Translations under genes and position numbers: made by a program
Part shown: one piece after another, positions 29,919 to 41,777 of the stretch
Position numbering within the stretch: position 1 is the stretch's first letter
Layout: each line of letters opens with the position of its first letter
NCBI GenBank assembly: GCA_021613535.1
Contig: CP075494.1
Coordinates: 10,912,001-10,976,000 of the forward strand
Length of the DNA stretch: 64,000 nt
Source of the DNA: Adineta vaga
Taxonomy: Eukaryota; Rotifera
Direction: 5' to 3'
The notes under the pieces: model-generated
The model's database searches: none
What the model saw: only the letters and a program-made list of their open reading frames with translations
What the model was told of the DNA's origin: nothing

Positions 29919-30272
29919 ATATTTTAGCTCTTATGTGTACTTGTATATATTTATATATAGTTTATGGTGTTTTTTGTTTTGTTTTCTGAGCTATATAGAT
30001 AAAAGAAAATAACATATTGTTTATTCAGGTTGACGAAAAAGAATCCTTTTAATACCATTCTATTTTTTGAAAAAGGAATCAGTGTGTGTACGGAAAGATT
30101 CGAAGACATTAGAATGAGTATAATGCACATTTTGATCGAGAGAGGTCACTCTTATCAAATGATTGTAGTCCAAAAGTTTTAACATTCATTATTTATTAAA
30201 ATTATGTCGAGATACATTTCCAAGTTCATCTATATGTGTGAATAGCAATTTAACACGAACATATTTATTTAT
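29919..30272. other. Intergenic between convergent genes
   Basis: 3' flanks only; no gene. Confidence 0.4.
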
Positions 30273-32093
30273 TTATTTCATTAAAAAAAAAGAGAAAAGA
30301 ACAGAAAAGTGCACCAAAATGATCATAACAATTTTCAAAAGCATATCATTCTTGGAAAAATAGCGATTCATATTTGAAGATATCTGGACAACAGAATGTT
30401 GATTACATCCATTATTTTCACATGTACGACTACAGAAAAAATCTAATGTTGAATCTAAATCAATACTTGTCACAGGTGGATCACATTCATGTCGAACAGC
30501 TTGAATCATAGAACAACCACGATGTATATGCAATCCTAGATAAGAAGAAGAAGAAGAAAAAAAAAGACAAGGCAATTCAAATATGTAATCATAACAGTTT
30601 ACATTCATTCTATTACGTCTTTCGATTAAACAACGAATGAAAAAAAAAGGAAAACGAAAAGATCAAATATTTACCACGTGAAAACAAAAAAAGTGATTAT
30701 AATTTAAGCTTCAAATAAAAAATTCTATTCACAATACCATTTTGACTTCCTTTCGAATGGCAACAACACAATCAACAAATCGAATTATCATGGTTCGACC
30801 AGCTTGTTTCTGTTTTAATACAGAAACTGCTGTTTCAAATGCATTCCAAAATGATCAATATGCTGTTTTATCATCAGTCAATCAAATTCAAGAACGTGCT
30901 GTTATTGAATTTGATCGTATGGTCGAGCAACTTCGTTCACATGGTGTTCATGTTGATGTTTTTGAAGATACATCGACACCGATTAAACCTGATGCTATCT
31001 TTCCTAATAATTGGTTTTCAACACATTCCGAAGGTGCCATTGTTCTCTATCCAATGTTAGCAACTAATCGTCGATTAGAACGTCGTGATGATCTTATTAA
31101 AATCCTCGCTCAAACACATTATGTTACTGCTGTAATTGATTTAGGTGTATATGCATATCGAAATCAATTTCTTGAAGGTACTGGTTCTTTAGTACTCGAT
31201 CGAATCAACAAAATAGTTTATGCTGTTCGATCACCACGTACACATGATGCAGTTATTGAACATTTTACAAAATTAATGGATTATCAACAGCCAGCAATTA
31301 TATTTGATAGTGTTGATAGTCATCAAAAACCTATCTATCATACAAATGTGATGATGGCAATTGGTACACATATTGCTATCATATGTTTACGGTCAATTGT
31401 GGATGAAAACAAACGGAAATTTGTTATTCAATCACTTGAACAGAATGGAAGTCGACAAGTAGTTGATATTACATTTGAACAAATGAATCATTTTGCTGGG
31501 AATATGTTAGAAATACGAAATAATAAAGGAGAATATCTGTTAGTCATGTCAAAATCAGCATACGATTCGTTAACATCTGTACAACAACAAATGATTGAAA
31601 AAACAAATACAAAATTAGTTTATTTCGATGTTTTAACAATTGAACAATGCGGTGGTGGGAGTGTTCGATGTATGATTGCAGAAAATTTTCTCATACCAAC
31701 TATCTAATAATGAATTCTTTTTTCTTTCTTTCTTTCTTTCTTTCTTTTTCATTATTAATGAAGTAAAATTCTAATAATTAATAGTATTAATCTTACCTCC
31801 ATTGCCATTTAGACTTATTCTATAGAGAGCAGATATACAATTCAGATAAGGTTTTTTAGTCTCATTAGTTGATTGTTCACATAGAACAGGTGTTAATGTT
31901 CCATCTAAACAGGAATGATCCCAATTTTGTGCAACACGTTCAATGGGACTAGTACATTGAATACATGCCAATTCTAAACCTAGACAAAAAGAAAAAGCTC
32001 ATTCGATTTGATTTTTGTTGGACAAAATTCCCTACTTGGACAAATGAAATATCCCAAAAGTAACAAAATTAATCGATTCGCCTGTAATGGCAT
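30273..32093 (-). CDS. Ly6/uPAR-type small cysteine-rich surface protein
   Basis: Exons 32036-32093, 31797-31979 and 30273-30535 give 167 aa. A signal peptide (MPLQANRLILLLLGYF) precedes a Cys-rich ectodomain starting LACIQC, with CLDGTLTPVLC, YLNCISALY, HRGCSMIQ and FCSRTCENNGCN. The CxxC start and the terminal CxxNxCN pattern are those of three-finger (Ly6) domains. A hydrophobic C-terminus (IVMIILVHFSVLFSFF) fits a GPI signal or membrane anchor. The second intron is 1261 bp, far longer than its neighbours, because it contains a complete gene on the other strand (30757-31707). Confidence 0.75.
30757..31707 (+). CDS. Amidinotransferase-superfamily hydrolase (CtlX / arginine-deiminase-like)
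   Basis: A single 316-aa exon from the ATG at 30757. Its motifs are those of the bacterial CtlX-like guanidino-modifying family: MVRPACFCFN near the N-terminus, DAIFPNNWFSTH with the acidic/Asn substrate residues, LEGTGSLVLDR, the catalytic-His segment YHTNVMMAIG, and the catalytic Cys in GGGSVRCMIAENFL. Members hydrolyse substituted guanidino or citrulline-type substrates in arginine metabolism; the substrate here is unknown. It has no intron in an intron-rich genome, lies inside an intron of the opposite-strand Ly6-like gene, and its closest resemblance known to me is bacterial, which together suggest horizontal acquisition. Confidence 0.85.
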   Translation: MATTQSTNRIIMVRPACFCFNTETAVSNAFQNDQYAVLSSVNQIQERAVIEFDRMVEQLRSHGVHVDVFEDTSTPIKPDAIFPNNWFSTHSEGAIVLYPMLATNRRLERRDDLIKILAQTHYVTAVIDLGVYAYRNQFLEGTGSLVLDRINKIVYAVRSPRTHDAVIEHFTKLMDYQQPAIIFDSVDSHQKPIYHTNVMMAIGTHIAIICLRSIVDENKRKFVIQSLEQNGSRQVVDITFEQMNHFAGNMLEIRNNKGEYLLVMSKSAYDSLTSVQQQMIEKTNTKLVYFDVLTIEQCGGGSVRCMIAENFLIPTI

Positions 32094-33302
32094 TGTTCTA
32101 TCTATGAAAGAAAAGAAAAATGCGTCTAAACGTGATACAAATAAAAAAGAGAATATTATATATAAGTCGATAAGCAAATAAATCAAAACGGATGAAAAGA
32201 CAAAAAAGAACGTCGGAAATAAATCTTTTTCTCGCCTTGCGATGCGTACTGTTGAATCATTCATAAATAAAGAAAGAAGTGTCTACATATGGCAAACATA
32301 TATAAAGAGAGAAAAAAAATTTAGAATTACAGAGAAAAAAATGTTCGACTTTTTTCGTGTCGTATTATCAAAATAAGCTGACAGTCATTCTTTCGAAAGA
32401 ATAATTTTGTTAAAAGAACAATGTTTTCCTATTATTTCTCTTCTTTTCTCTAAACTATTCTTGAACATTCTCATATTCTCCTGATCTATGAAATATTCTT
32501 AATTACTTATACTTTTCCAATGATAATTAAAAGCCCTAAGTTGAAAAACAAATGAATTATTTAATTTTAGAACCTAAGATGGCTGAAAGATATGAAAGCA
32601 AAGAACTTTAAATATTCACACAAGAAAAAGTTCAATTAGACTCATTGCACGACTTCATTTAAGTAAAAACAAGGAAGCTGATAATGATGGATTACAAATA
32701 TAGTCGTTTTGCTAAACTGTAGATTATTTCGGATGATTCAAATGAAAATAATTAATCTTTTTTAAGTTCAAAGTTTAATTTGATGAGAAAGAAAAAGAAC
32801 TTGATTATTTACTTCGATATTTTTATTCTATTTGTTTTCGGGTAGAATATACTTTTGTTGATCATTTGTTAATATAATGAATAATATAATAGAATTTTCT
32901 ATTCGATTATATAGGTAAGAAAATAGATGAATACAACGATAGTTTTTCTTTCGTAAAAAATTCCAAGTGCTTGTAAAATAAACATCAATCATTGTTCGTT
33001 CGTTCGTTCGATGTCGACTACAAATATATTCATCATTATTACTATTGGCAAAAGCAAACATTTTTATGACTTATGATGAATGATCTATAATCATTTTCTT
33101 CAAGAATAATTGTCGAAGTTTTTTTCAAACAATAATTACCATTAAAAAATATGTTGTCTATTGAACAAAAGTGACATCTTATTTTATTGAACAACGATGG
33201 TTGTAATTTAATAACCAATAAATATTGTTTATACGACTTCCTATATAAATACACCTTCACCTGATTTGCTTTTTCAACAGGTATCTAATTTGACAGAATA
33301 TC
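32094..33302. other. Intergenic between divergent genes
   Basis: About 1.2 kb, AT-rich, containing a (TTCG)-like short repeat near 33000 (GTTCGTTCGTTCG). No gene supported. Confidence 0.4.
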
Positions 33303-36300
33303 ATGTCTAAGTTGTGTCTACTGCTGATCTTTTTCATCATTCATGGTTGTTTGGCTTCATTATACCATTATGTCAAAATGCCAAAGACTGATGCAGTCGG
33401 TCACGATATTGCTTATTTTGAATGTGGTGAAGGTAAATAAAAACTTCGTTACGCTTCATTTAATTCGAAAACAAGAATTATGTATTGATTTTAAGGTTAT
33501 ACAAAAGAATGTGATATTGAAGATTTAGCTGCGCATTGTAATGCTAATCCATTATGTCAAGGATTTAATACAAATGGTTTATTGAAATCATGTACTTCTG
33601 GTTGTGATGCTGGTTGTTGTTATGATGTAACAGATAATGTCGATTTATATATTCGTAAAGGATATTTACCACCTGAAGATTGGCAAAATGATGTGAATAA
33701 TGGAAAAATTCTCTTCGCAAATCCTGAACCACATTTTTGTTTCTTACCAGAAATTGGTAATGGTTATATTGCTACTGTAGCAATGTCAACTGCTTTGTTT
33801 CAAAGTGGATTATTCAATGGGAAAGTAAATGAAAAAGATAATTGATAAATGTTTTTCTAGGTTGAAATACCAATGTATATTCTAGTGTGGAAATATTGGA
33901 AAAGCAAGAGTACCATCACCTATTGGAGGATCGATTACAACTGGAGAATTAATTGCAAGTGGTCTTCATATGGACAAAGCAATATTTGCACGTCGATATC
34001 AAATCAACCATGCAATTGTAGAACATCGAGTTTTTATCAGTCGAAATGTAAGAAAAAAACGGAGAGATTCGAAAGGATAGGAATTAACCTCTTGAGATAT
34101 TGCTTCTGTAAATATTGTGTGTGAAAACCTTTTCATCGACAAATAATTGTCTTTCCTTGTTTTAGTTGAAAGGTGTTATGATTCTTGAATTTTCTCTAAT
34201 TTCCTCAACAGCAGAAACTGTTACGTTCACATTTTCTTCGACATTCGATCCACTTGATCAAACGCATAATCCTGAAACAGCTTGTACAGGTGGTGGTGGT
34301 GTTGAGATTGATATTAAATTTACATTCAATTCAAATCTATCTACTTCATCAATGCATGTATATGAAGGTGTTCTTCTAAGTAAAGATGATTACAATCGAG
34401 ATGTTTACGTTACTGTTTGTACTCAACAACCAAATGAAACTTTAATTATTTCTTCATCGTCATCTTTAAGATTTATTTCTACACTTGCTAGTAGTATTGA
34501 TTTTGGAGTTGATTCTATCGAGCAGAAAACTGTTACATTAGAAGCAATCAATCGTTTTGATGAAGCACTTACTAAACGAAACGATATATTCAATGAACAT
34601 GTTCAAGCATGGGAAAATCTATGGAAATCTGGTATTGATATTGAACCTATTGAAACAGAACCATTCATATCACCGAAAATATTCCTCGATACGAATAAAG
34701 ATGAAGAAAATGATACAATTATTACAATATTTTCTCGAGCACTTGATATTGCTCAACATGTGAATGTTTCTTTGTATTATTTACTTTCCAGTACAAGAGA
34801 GGATTGGCCGTAAGTATTCGTTCATATCAAGAAGAGATGTTATGATTACTCTTCTCTCAGATATGGAATTAGTCCAGGTGGATTAGCTTCACAATCATAT
34901 TCTGGTGTGATATTTATGGATATGGATTGGTAAAAATACATTCTAGTTTATTTTTTCTATGAGAGAATCTATACATTTCATTAAGGTATATGATGCCTGC
35001 ACTTTTACCATTCTATCCATCGATTGCTGCCAATATCATTCGTTATCGATATAATAGCTTAGAAGAATCTCGTAAAATTGCACAGACTTTCGGTTATAAA
35101 GGATCGATGTTTGCTTGGACTGCGTACGTATTGTTTTTACCTATTTATATAATAATTGATCGTCGCTTTCTTTTTTAGATCATATTTTGGTCGACCACAA
35201 GTAAGTTAACTGTTAACAATTGTCAGATTTTATTTCGATGTCTACGAATGATTGATTGTAGGGTTGTTGTGATGGAAAAGGTGGTTGGGAACTTTGTATT
35301 GAACAGCATGTGACGGGCGATGTTTCAGTTGCTGTACAAATGTATTATTATGCAACACGTGATCGTATTTGGTTAGAAAATATTGGTTGGCCACTTCTTC
35401 GTGATGTAGCTGATTTTTGGTCCAGTCGAACAAATAAAACGAACAAGGAAATCTATTCAATTAATGGTATAATGCCTGTTGATGAATGGTGTGATAATAC
35501 AGAATCAAAATGTGGTGATATTGGTGTAAATAATGCCATACAAACAAATGCAGTAGCTGTCGTCTCATTACTTTATGCAACCGAAGTTGGAAATATGTTG
35601 GGATTTGATGTTGATCCAGAATGGGCTATAACTGCACAGAAATTGAAGATTAATTTCAATTCTACAACTCAAACACATATTCAATGGGATAATGGTAATT
35701 CTATTTTGAATAAATTTAAGAATTTCTTACCCTATCATTCTAGCTAAATTTCCACCATCATCACCACATTCGTATGTATGTCCAGAAGGTAAATTGATAT
35801 CTCTATTCTATTTCTTATAATTGTAATGTTCTACTGTTAATAAGATGTTTTATTCTTGACTTATCCACTTAATTTCAATGTTACTCCGGAAATAATACGT
35901 AACGATGCTGAAACATACATTCCTGTAACATGTCAAGAAAATGCTGGTATGACAGGTCCTATTCATGCTATTGTATGGCTTATGTTAAATGAACCATTGA
36001 AAGCAGAAGGTGAATTCAATCGATCTTTACAAGCATGTACCTACGCAGAATTTCATGTTCGAAATGAGGTCTGTTTATTTTCATTGTTTGAATCCGAAGA
36101 ATATAGATTGATTTGAAAATTTTCAATAGGTTGATATTCATCCAGATATTATTGGTGGACATGGATTCAAGTAAGATTCGTTTTTTCTTTTCAATAGAGT
36201 GTATCGTGAACAGAATTATTACAGAAGTGTTGTTTAATTTTAGTACTCATTTCCTTACGGGTGATGGTGGATTTGTGCAATCAGTTATGATGGGTTATGC

Positions 36301-36583
36301 TGGTCTTCGTTTTGATAGCAAAGGTCTCTTATTTAATCCTTTACCTGGTGTTTTAACACCATCAACAAAAGTTATTCGTTTACGAAATCTTCTTGTTCAT
36401 GGAACCTATCCATTTGATTATATTCTTGATCAATCGTCCATGTCTTTTATGACGTCAAGCATTTATACAAATCAACTTTGTATTAGTGATAATCTTCATA
36501 GTCAATGGAAAATGACTAGTGAACCGTTGAAACTAAATTTTGCTGATATTCATTTGCCAATTCGTGTCGATTTATGTGTTTAA
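33303..36583 (+). CDS. GH65 protein-glucosylgalactosylhydroxylysine glucosidase-like (PGGHG/ATHL1)
   Basis: Twelve exons (33303-33432, 33496-33824, 33886-34047, 34166-34809, 34861-34929, 34986-35123, 35179-35200, 35262-35694, 35744-35788, 35845-36068, 36130-36170, 36244-36583) join in phase to 858 aa. A signal peptide (MSKLCLLLIFFIIHGCLA) is followed by a Cys-rich PAN/apple-like segment (CDIEDLAAHCNANPLCQGFN), then the GH65 body: EIGNGYIATVAMST, SYSGVIFMDMDWYMMPALL, and GGWELCIEQHVTGDVSVA with the region of the catalytic acid, as in PGGHG. The enzyme family removes glucose from glucosyl-galactosyl-hydroxylysine of collagen. Secretion and the added N-terminal domain depart from the mammalian enzyme. 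Exon 10 uses donor GTCTGT. Confidence 0.85.
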
Positions 36584-36767
36584 AACAAAATATTTTTATT
36601 TGAAAAACAAAAATAACACAGTGATTAAAAATGCTTTGTAGTTAGTCGTTTCTTCTTGAAATTTATAAAAAAAATAATTACTCGGTTACAAATCAATAAA
36701 TAGAAAAAAAACAAATAAAAAATTGGACAAATATTTGATTGTGAAATTGTTCATTGTTCGAAATTAT

Positions 36768-38975
36768 TTAATCAATTCTTGGTTGTTTACCCATACATCG
36801 AGCAATACTTGGTAAAACTTCACCTTGAATAGGACCTAGAATGAAAATATTCAATCAATCTTTTCATTTATATGAATTTCATTTGAATTTACCATAAGGA
36901 ACCTTTTCACCATCGATCATTATATTTCCACTTGTTTCGGTTGGTACTATTCGAAAGGCTCGTATAGGCATCCATTCAACAAAATCATAATCGAAATGTT
37001 TTCCATCGGACAAACTAGTCAATGTTTTTGCTAGATTTATTCGTGATGCATCACGAGTACGAACAAATTGTAATGTAAGATATCCATCGGCTAATGTTGA
37101 TTGAGGAGTAGATATAGTATCTTTTGATAGAGCAGATTTTGATGTTATAAGAACGTAAGCAAATGGACCATCGATACGTCGCCATTTACTTGTCGATGGA
37201 TCAATAGGAATCGGTTCATTCAATGGTAAAAGATGACGATGAAGTTGAGAAGTTGTTGTATTTGCAGTGATCTGATTACTTTGAACAGTATCATCAGTAA
37301 CATCATATGGAAGATATTCAATACAACCATTGTAAATACGAGGTCCTAAAATAAATCAAATTTTTAGAAAAGATGCTTTTGAGCCGTTTGCTTTTTGCAC
37401 ATTGGATTGGAGACGAAGAACAAGAAGGAGAACACGAATTACTAATTAGGCATAAGAAGTGATTTTTTTGCACGAAATATCATATGTAGGTTACATCTAT
37501 TAACCTTGAACGATTATCTTATCAATAAAAGTGTACAATGTAAACGCTTCTATCTAATAAAGAAAGATAAAGATTAGAAATAGTTAAATATTTACTCATA
37601 TCTACGAAGGTTATTTCACTACAAGATTATATAATGACCTTCGAAACATAAATAAGATTAATTTCACTTACGAAGAATACGTTTGACGGCTTCAACAGTA
37701 AATCGAGTTCCACCTAAATAATAAAGACAAATTATGATTTTATTTATTATTATTCTTTCTAACCAAGAAAACGATATTTTTCACTATCACAATCAACATC
37801 AGCTATAATAGCCCATTCAACACTAAGGAAAGAAAATACACGTTGTCCATCACAGATATCAATAACAGCCATATCAAATGGAATCACTTGATGTGTCGCT
37901 ATAAGTATAGCAGATTGTATAACGAATTGTTCCGCACTATTTGCAATCGCTTGTCTATCAATATCGTATTGACTATGTTTATTATATAGACTAGAATAAA
38001 CTTGCTTACTTGCTATAACGAATAATACTAGTAGTAAATGCATTACCAGAACCACATGGTAAATGACCAATAGGTAATTTCAAAGCTTCTTGCCAATCGT
38101 TTCTGCTCATTAGACCATTGATCACCTTTTGAAAATAGATTTTTTGAAAAAATCATTCAAATCGAACATTCTCAAATAATATGTAGATTATTTACTTCAT
38201 AAACAAGTCCATCGCCGGATGCCACAACAATACCGCTCCATTCATTTAAATCCAATGATTGTACATAATCTCGAGCATGTCCAGCATATTCTTAATTATC
38301 AAAAGAGAAAACATCAGTGATAAATCTCTATCTTCAAACTAGTTATTCTAACCTGTAACAACTATTTGATAGTTAAATTGTGCTTCATTCCAAACACCAA
38401 CAACATATTCCATAACCGTACGATAAGCATTACCAGCACCGCCAGCTGGATTAACAAAAACTAATGCACGTTTATCTCGTTTAGTTGTTACAATATCAAC
38501 TAAATTCAAAGAAAATCAATCATTTATTTTCTTCAAAACATATCTTACTCGGAAGATTACGTCGTAAATAAATTGCTTGTGTTACATGTTCATACCATCT
38601 TACAACTTCAGCATGATTTGCATCATAATTATCATATTTTGCATATGCAAAGATATGTTCTGATCGATGTAATGTACGTTTGGATGAGAACATTCCACTG
38701 AGGCCATGTGGTGGTCTTAAGATATAAGCATAAAATGTTAAATAACATTTATTGGTATTTTCAGCAGATTTCATACATAAACATCCATAGATATCATCGA
38801 TTGGAATTAGTCGTGTATTATCTATTGTTGATGTTCTATTATCATTTTCACTCGGTATTGTTGTGATGGAAAGACGTATTGGTGAAAGTTTGAGTAGATA
38901 TCTTTTTTTAGTTGAATGGCCATGGAGAAAAAACGTATCTTCAAGATTAATTAGATTTGATTGATCTTGTGTCAT
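36768..38975 (-). pseudogene. SPHK: Sphingosine kinase (one-base frameshift in exon 4)
   Basis: Exons 38549-38975, 38353-38499, 38196-38290, 38010-38126, 37764-37954, 37672-37713, 36893-37345 and 36768-36835. The diacylglycerol-kinase-type catalytic core is clear: VNPAGGAGNA, SGDGLVYEVINGLM, LPCGSGNA, then EWAIIADVDCDSEKYRFLG, which matches sphingosine kinases (phosphorylation of sphingosine to S1P). In exon 4 the frame ends in AGA-AAA-CGA where AAC-GAT (N-D) is expected: a run of four A (reverse strand, ~38099-38102) has one base too many, and the exon sum is 1540, one over a multiple of 3. All other junctions are in phase. It is either a recent pseudogene or a homopolymer assembly error; the rest (about 513 aa) looks functional. 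Confidence 0.85.
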
Positions 38976-39189
38976 TTAATATCTCTGTTCTTTTTTGTTC
39001 TAAAACAATAATGATCTTTATTTGATTTGAATAAATTTTAATAGGAGGATGTTTGTTAGGATTTATTCAAATGAAAAATCACGGCATTTACACAACGAAA
39101 ATACGCACAGTACAAATAAGCAAAAATAGAAATTCTTTTCTTTTTTTTTGAATGTATGGATCATAGTTTATGTTGAAATCGAATAGTTC

Positions 39190-40689
39190 TTATTCTACCA
39201 TACGTTGAAGTTCAGTTGTATAAACATTAACACTTTCTGCATCGTAGAGAACGAAGAAAACTTGTTGAAGTTTTGTTGTTGCATTTTGACGAAAAAATTT
39301 CGATAAAGCAGCAAGAATTGTTTGGGCGGCAGTTTGTTTTGGAAATCCAGCACTAGATGATAATCGAAGATCTTATCTCTAAAAGTGAGTAACAAAGAAA
39401 ATTCACATACTTTCCACTACTGATACTCGGTATGGCAACCGATGTAAGATTTTGTTCTTCAGCAAGATTAAGAATATTTAATGTAGCTTTATCAAGATCA
39501 GCAATACATTCTGCTTGACTTCCAGCATTCCATGTTGGTGAATTAACATGAATTAAATATGTTGCAGACAGATTAGGTGCATCTGTCATTGTCACTAAAT
39601 GATAAATGGCGTACATATTAAAACAAAGAAAAAGAAATGTATAGTTTAATAGTACCATCACTGATATTGGCCAATGATTTTGTTTTTGCTGCTTCAGATA
39701 AAGCTTCTCGTAATTCTTTTCCTCCAGCTGTTGCTAATGCATGACCTAAGTTTCAGAATATAACAGAGAAATTCAGATGATAGAAAACATCAGATTAATG
39801 CTAACCAACTTCACCGCCCAAATTCAATGAACTACTAGTTGGATGAACAATGGCATCAGCGGTAATATTAATAATATTTCCTTGAACAACAGTCAACTAA
39901 AGTGCATAGATATGAATTTAAAAAGTCAATCTACTATCAGTCATAGAACATGCCTTTTGTCCTCGATTAAGAACACGTTCGGAGAGTGTTGTTATCGCAG
40001 TACCTTTGAGTGCAACTGCCTAGAATATAACATATGCTACTTGTGTTACCGTTGATAGAAAATATCACCTTTGATTTTGGTGCACTAAAAACAGTAAAAC
40101 TTCCCAAACCACCTTTAGTTAAAGCTGGTTTAGCTCCAGCACGTTTTGGAGCTTTTGCTTTTTTTGTTGTCTTGGCTTCTGCAGAAGTTTGTGACGCAAA
40201 TGATGATTGTTTTGAACTGAGACCAGTTTTTCCTGGAGCATTCAACGAAAGGATGGACGGAACGACACCACCTTGAGGAATGACACAACCACGAAGTAAC
40301 TACAAATGTGAAGATATATATCATTATTCTTCTCTCCATCATTCTATTTTACTTTAGCAAGTTCTTCATCGGTTGCTACAGCAAGTAAAACATGTCGTGG
40401 AATGATTCGTGTACGACGATTATCTCGTGCAGCATTTCCACTTAATTCAAGTAATTCAGCTATTGATCAAAATCATGTAATTGTTGTTTTATTCATTGAT
40501 AACTGAGTTAATAGACTTACCAACAAGGTATTCAGCAACGGCTGCTAAATAAACAGCTGCACCTTTTGTTACACGATTTGTCGTCGATGGAGCCGATTTT
40601 AAGTAACGATGCATACGTGCCACTGGGAAAATGATTCCCGCACGAGATGAACGTGATACACGAGCTTTTTTTGTCGTTTTTGATACCAT
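39190..40689 (-). CDS. MACROH2A: Histone variant macroH2A
   Basis: Eight exons (40521-40689, 40353-40459, 40069-40299, 39954-40019, 39806-39896, 39656-39745, 39411-39594, 39190-39352) give 366 aa, the usual macroH2A length. The histone fold ([46 protein letters not shown]) is followed by a Lys/Ala-rich linker and a macrodomain ([47 protein letters not shown]). MacroH2A marks repressed chromatin. Intron 4 has a GC donor (AAG|GCATGT); no GT site nearby keeps the frame. The start at 40689 gives [18 protein letters not shown]. Confidence 0.95.
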
Positions 40690-41777
40690 TTTTAAAGTCA
40701 AATGAAAATGTTAAATTCTATATAAAAATTTCTCGAGAAAAAAACGTGTTTTTCTTCCTTTTCGCTATACAACGAAGCAACAAAATGAAACGCATTTTTG
40801 TTGCGGTTTTTAATGGCTGTCAACAAGTATTGCTCAACCTTGATGCAAGTTTTTTTAAAATCAAATATACTCTAATTTCATCCGTACTGTAGTTCAGCGA
40901 ATCAGATAAATGCCACGATTGACATGTGGAGGTCACTAGTAACTGGGTTTCTCTTTTTCTATTTTCAATGAAATATATATATTCTTATAAGAGGAACAAT
41001 AGATTGATAATGATCTATTATTCATATCTAATTCTTATCAAGAAATAAAACGCAAGGTTAACTCTTCATTTCTATAGAGTAAAGATAAATGAGTAAAGAG
41101 ACGAACAAATAATCTTTGCCTTTTTTTTTAAATATCATTGTTAACTGTTCAATAGCGAGAACACGAAAAAGAAAACGAAGATATAATAACAAAGAAGAAG
41201 TTAATAACTGGACAAATGAATATATAATTTAAGCTCTAGTTTGAACCATACATACACACATTTCAGTCATAAAGCACATCACAGCATGAAGAATGAAGAA
41301 TATCAACGAACCAAAACAAAAGCAAAGAAAGAAAGAAAGAAAGAAAAGAGAAAAATCACAAAAGCACCTGTTTTCAATATGAAACGAAGGGTTGAAATAC
41401 GCAGAAAGAACAGAACTTAGAAGATATATTCATAATCTAAACAAATCTATTCGTCTGCGTACGATCTTACATGCATATACATATAAATAGGAAACGAAAA
41501 TAAATGAAAGACATATTTCTAGTTCTCTTTCGTTACGTCATTTACAACGAATTTTAGTAATTTATATACAGGTTCTCTAGAAAAGTCTATGTGGGCGTGT
41601 GTGTTTTTCGAAGAAAAGAAAATGCATTAAACCGATCGTATTGTTGTCGTCTGTATGTGCATGTGGAAATGAAACTAAAATTAGAAACATAAAAAAGTGT
41701 TTTTTATTTCATTGAATTATTTGTTCCAAAAGTTAAACAAAATCGTTCTACTTACTCTATATTTATAATTAATGATT
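40690..41777. other. Intergenic, macroH2A 5' flank to MBT gene 3' end
   Basis: No gene. A short GAAA tandem tract lies near 41325-41345. Confidence 0.4.

Noticed and set aside
37955-38009. A 19-nt mini-intron or 4-nt insertion in sphingosine kinase
   Set aside because: Using the later acceptor (TTGATAG) gives a normal 55 bp intron in phase and a better protein match, so no anomaly is needed there.
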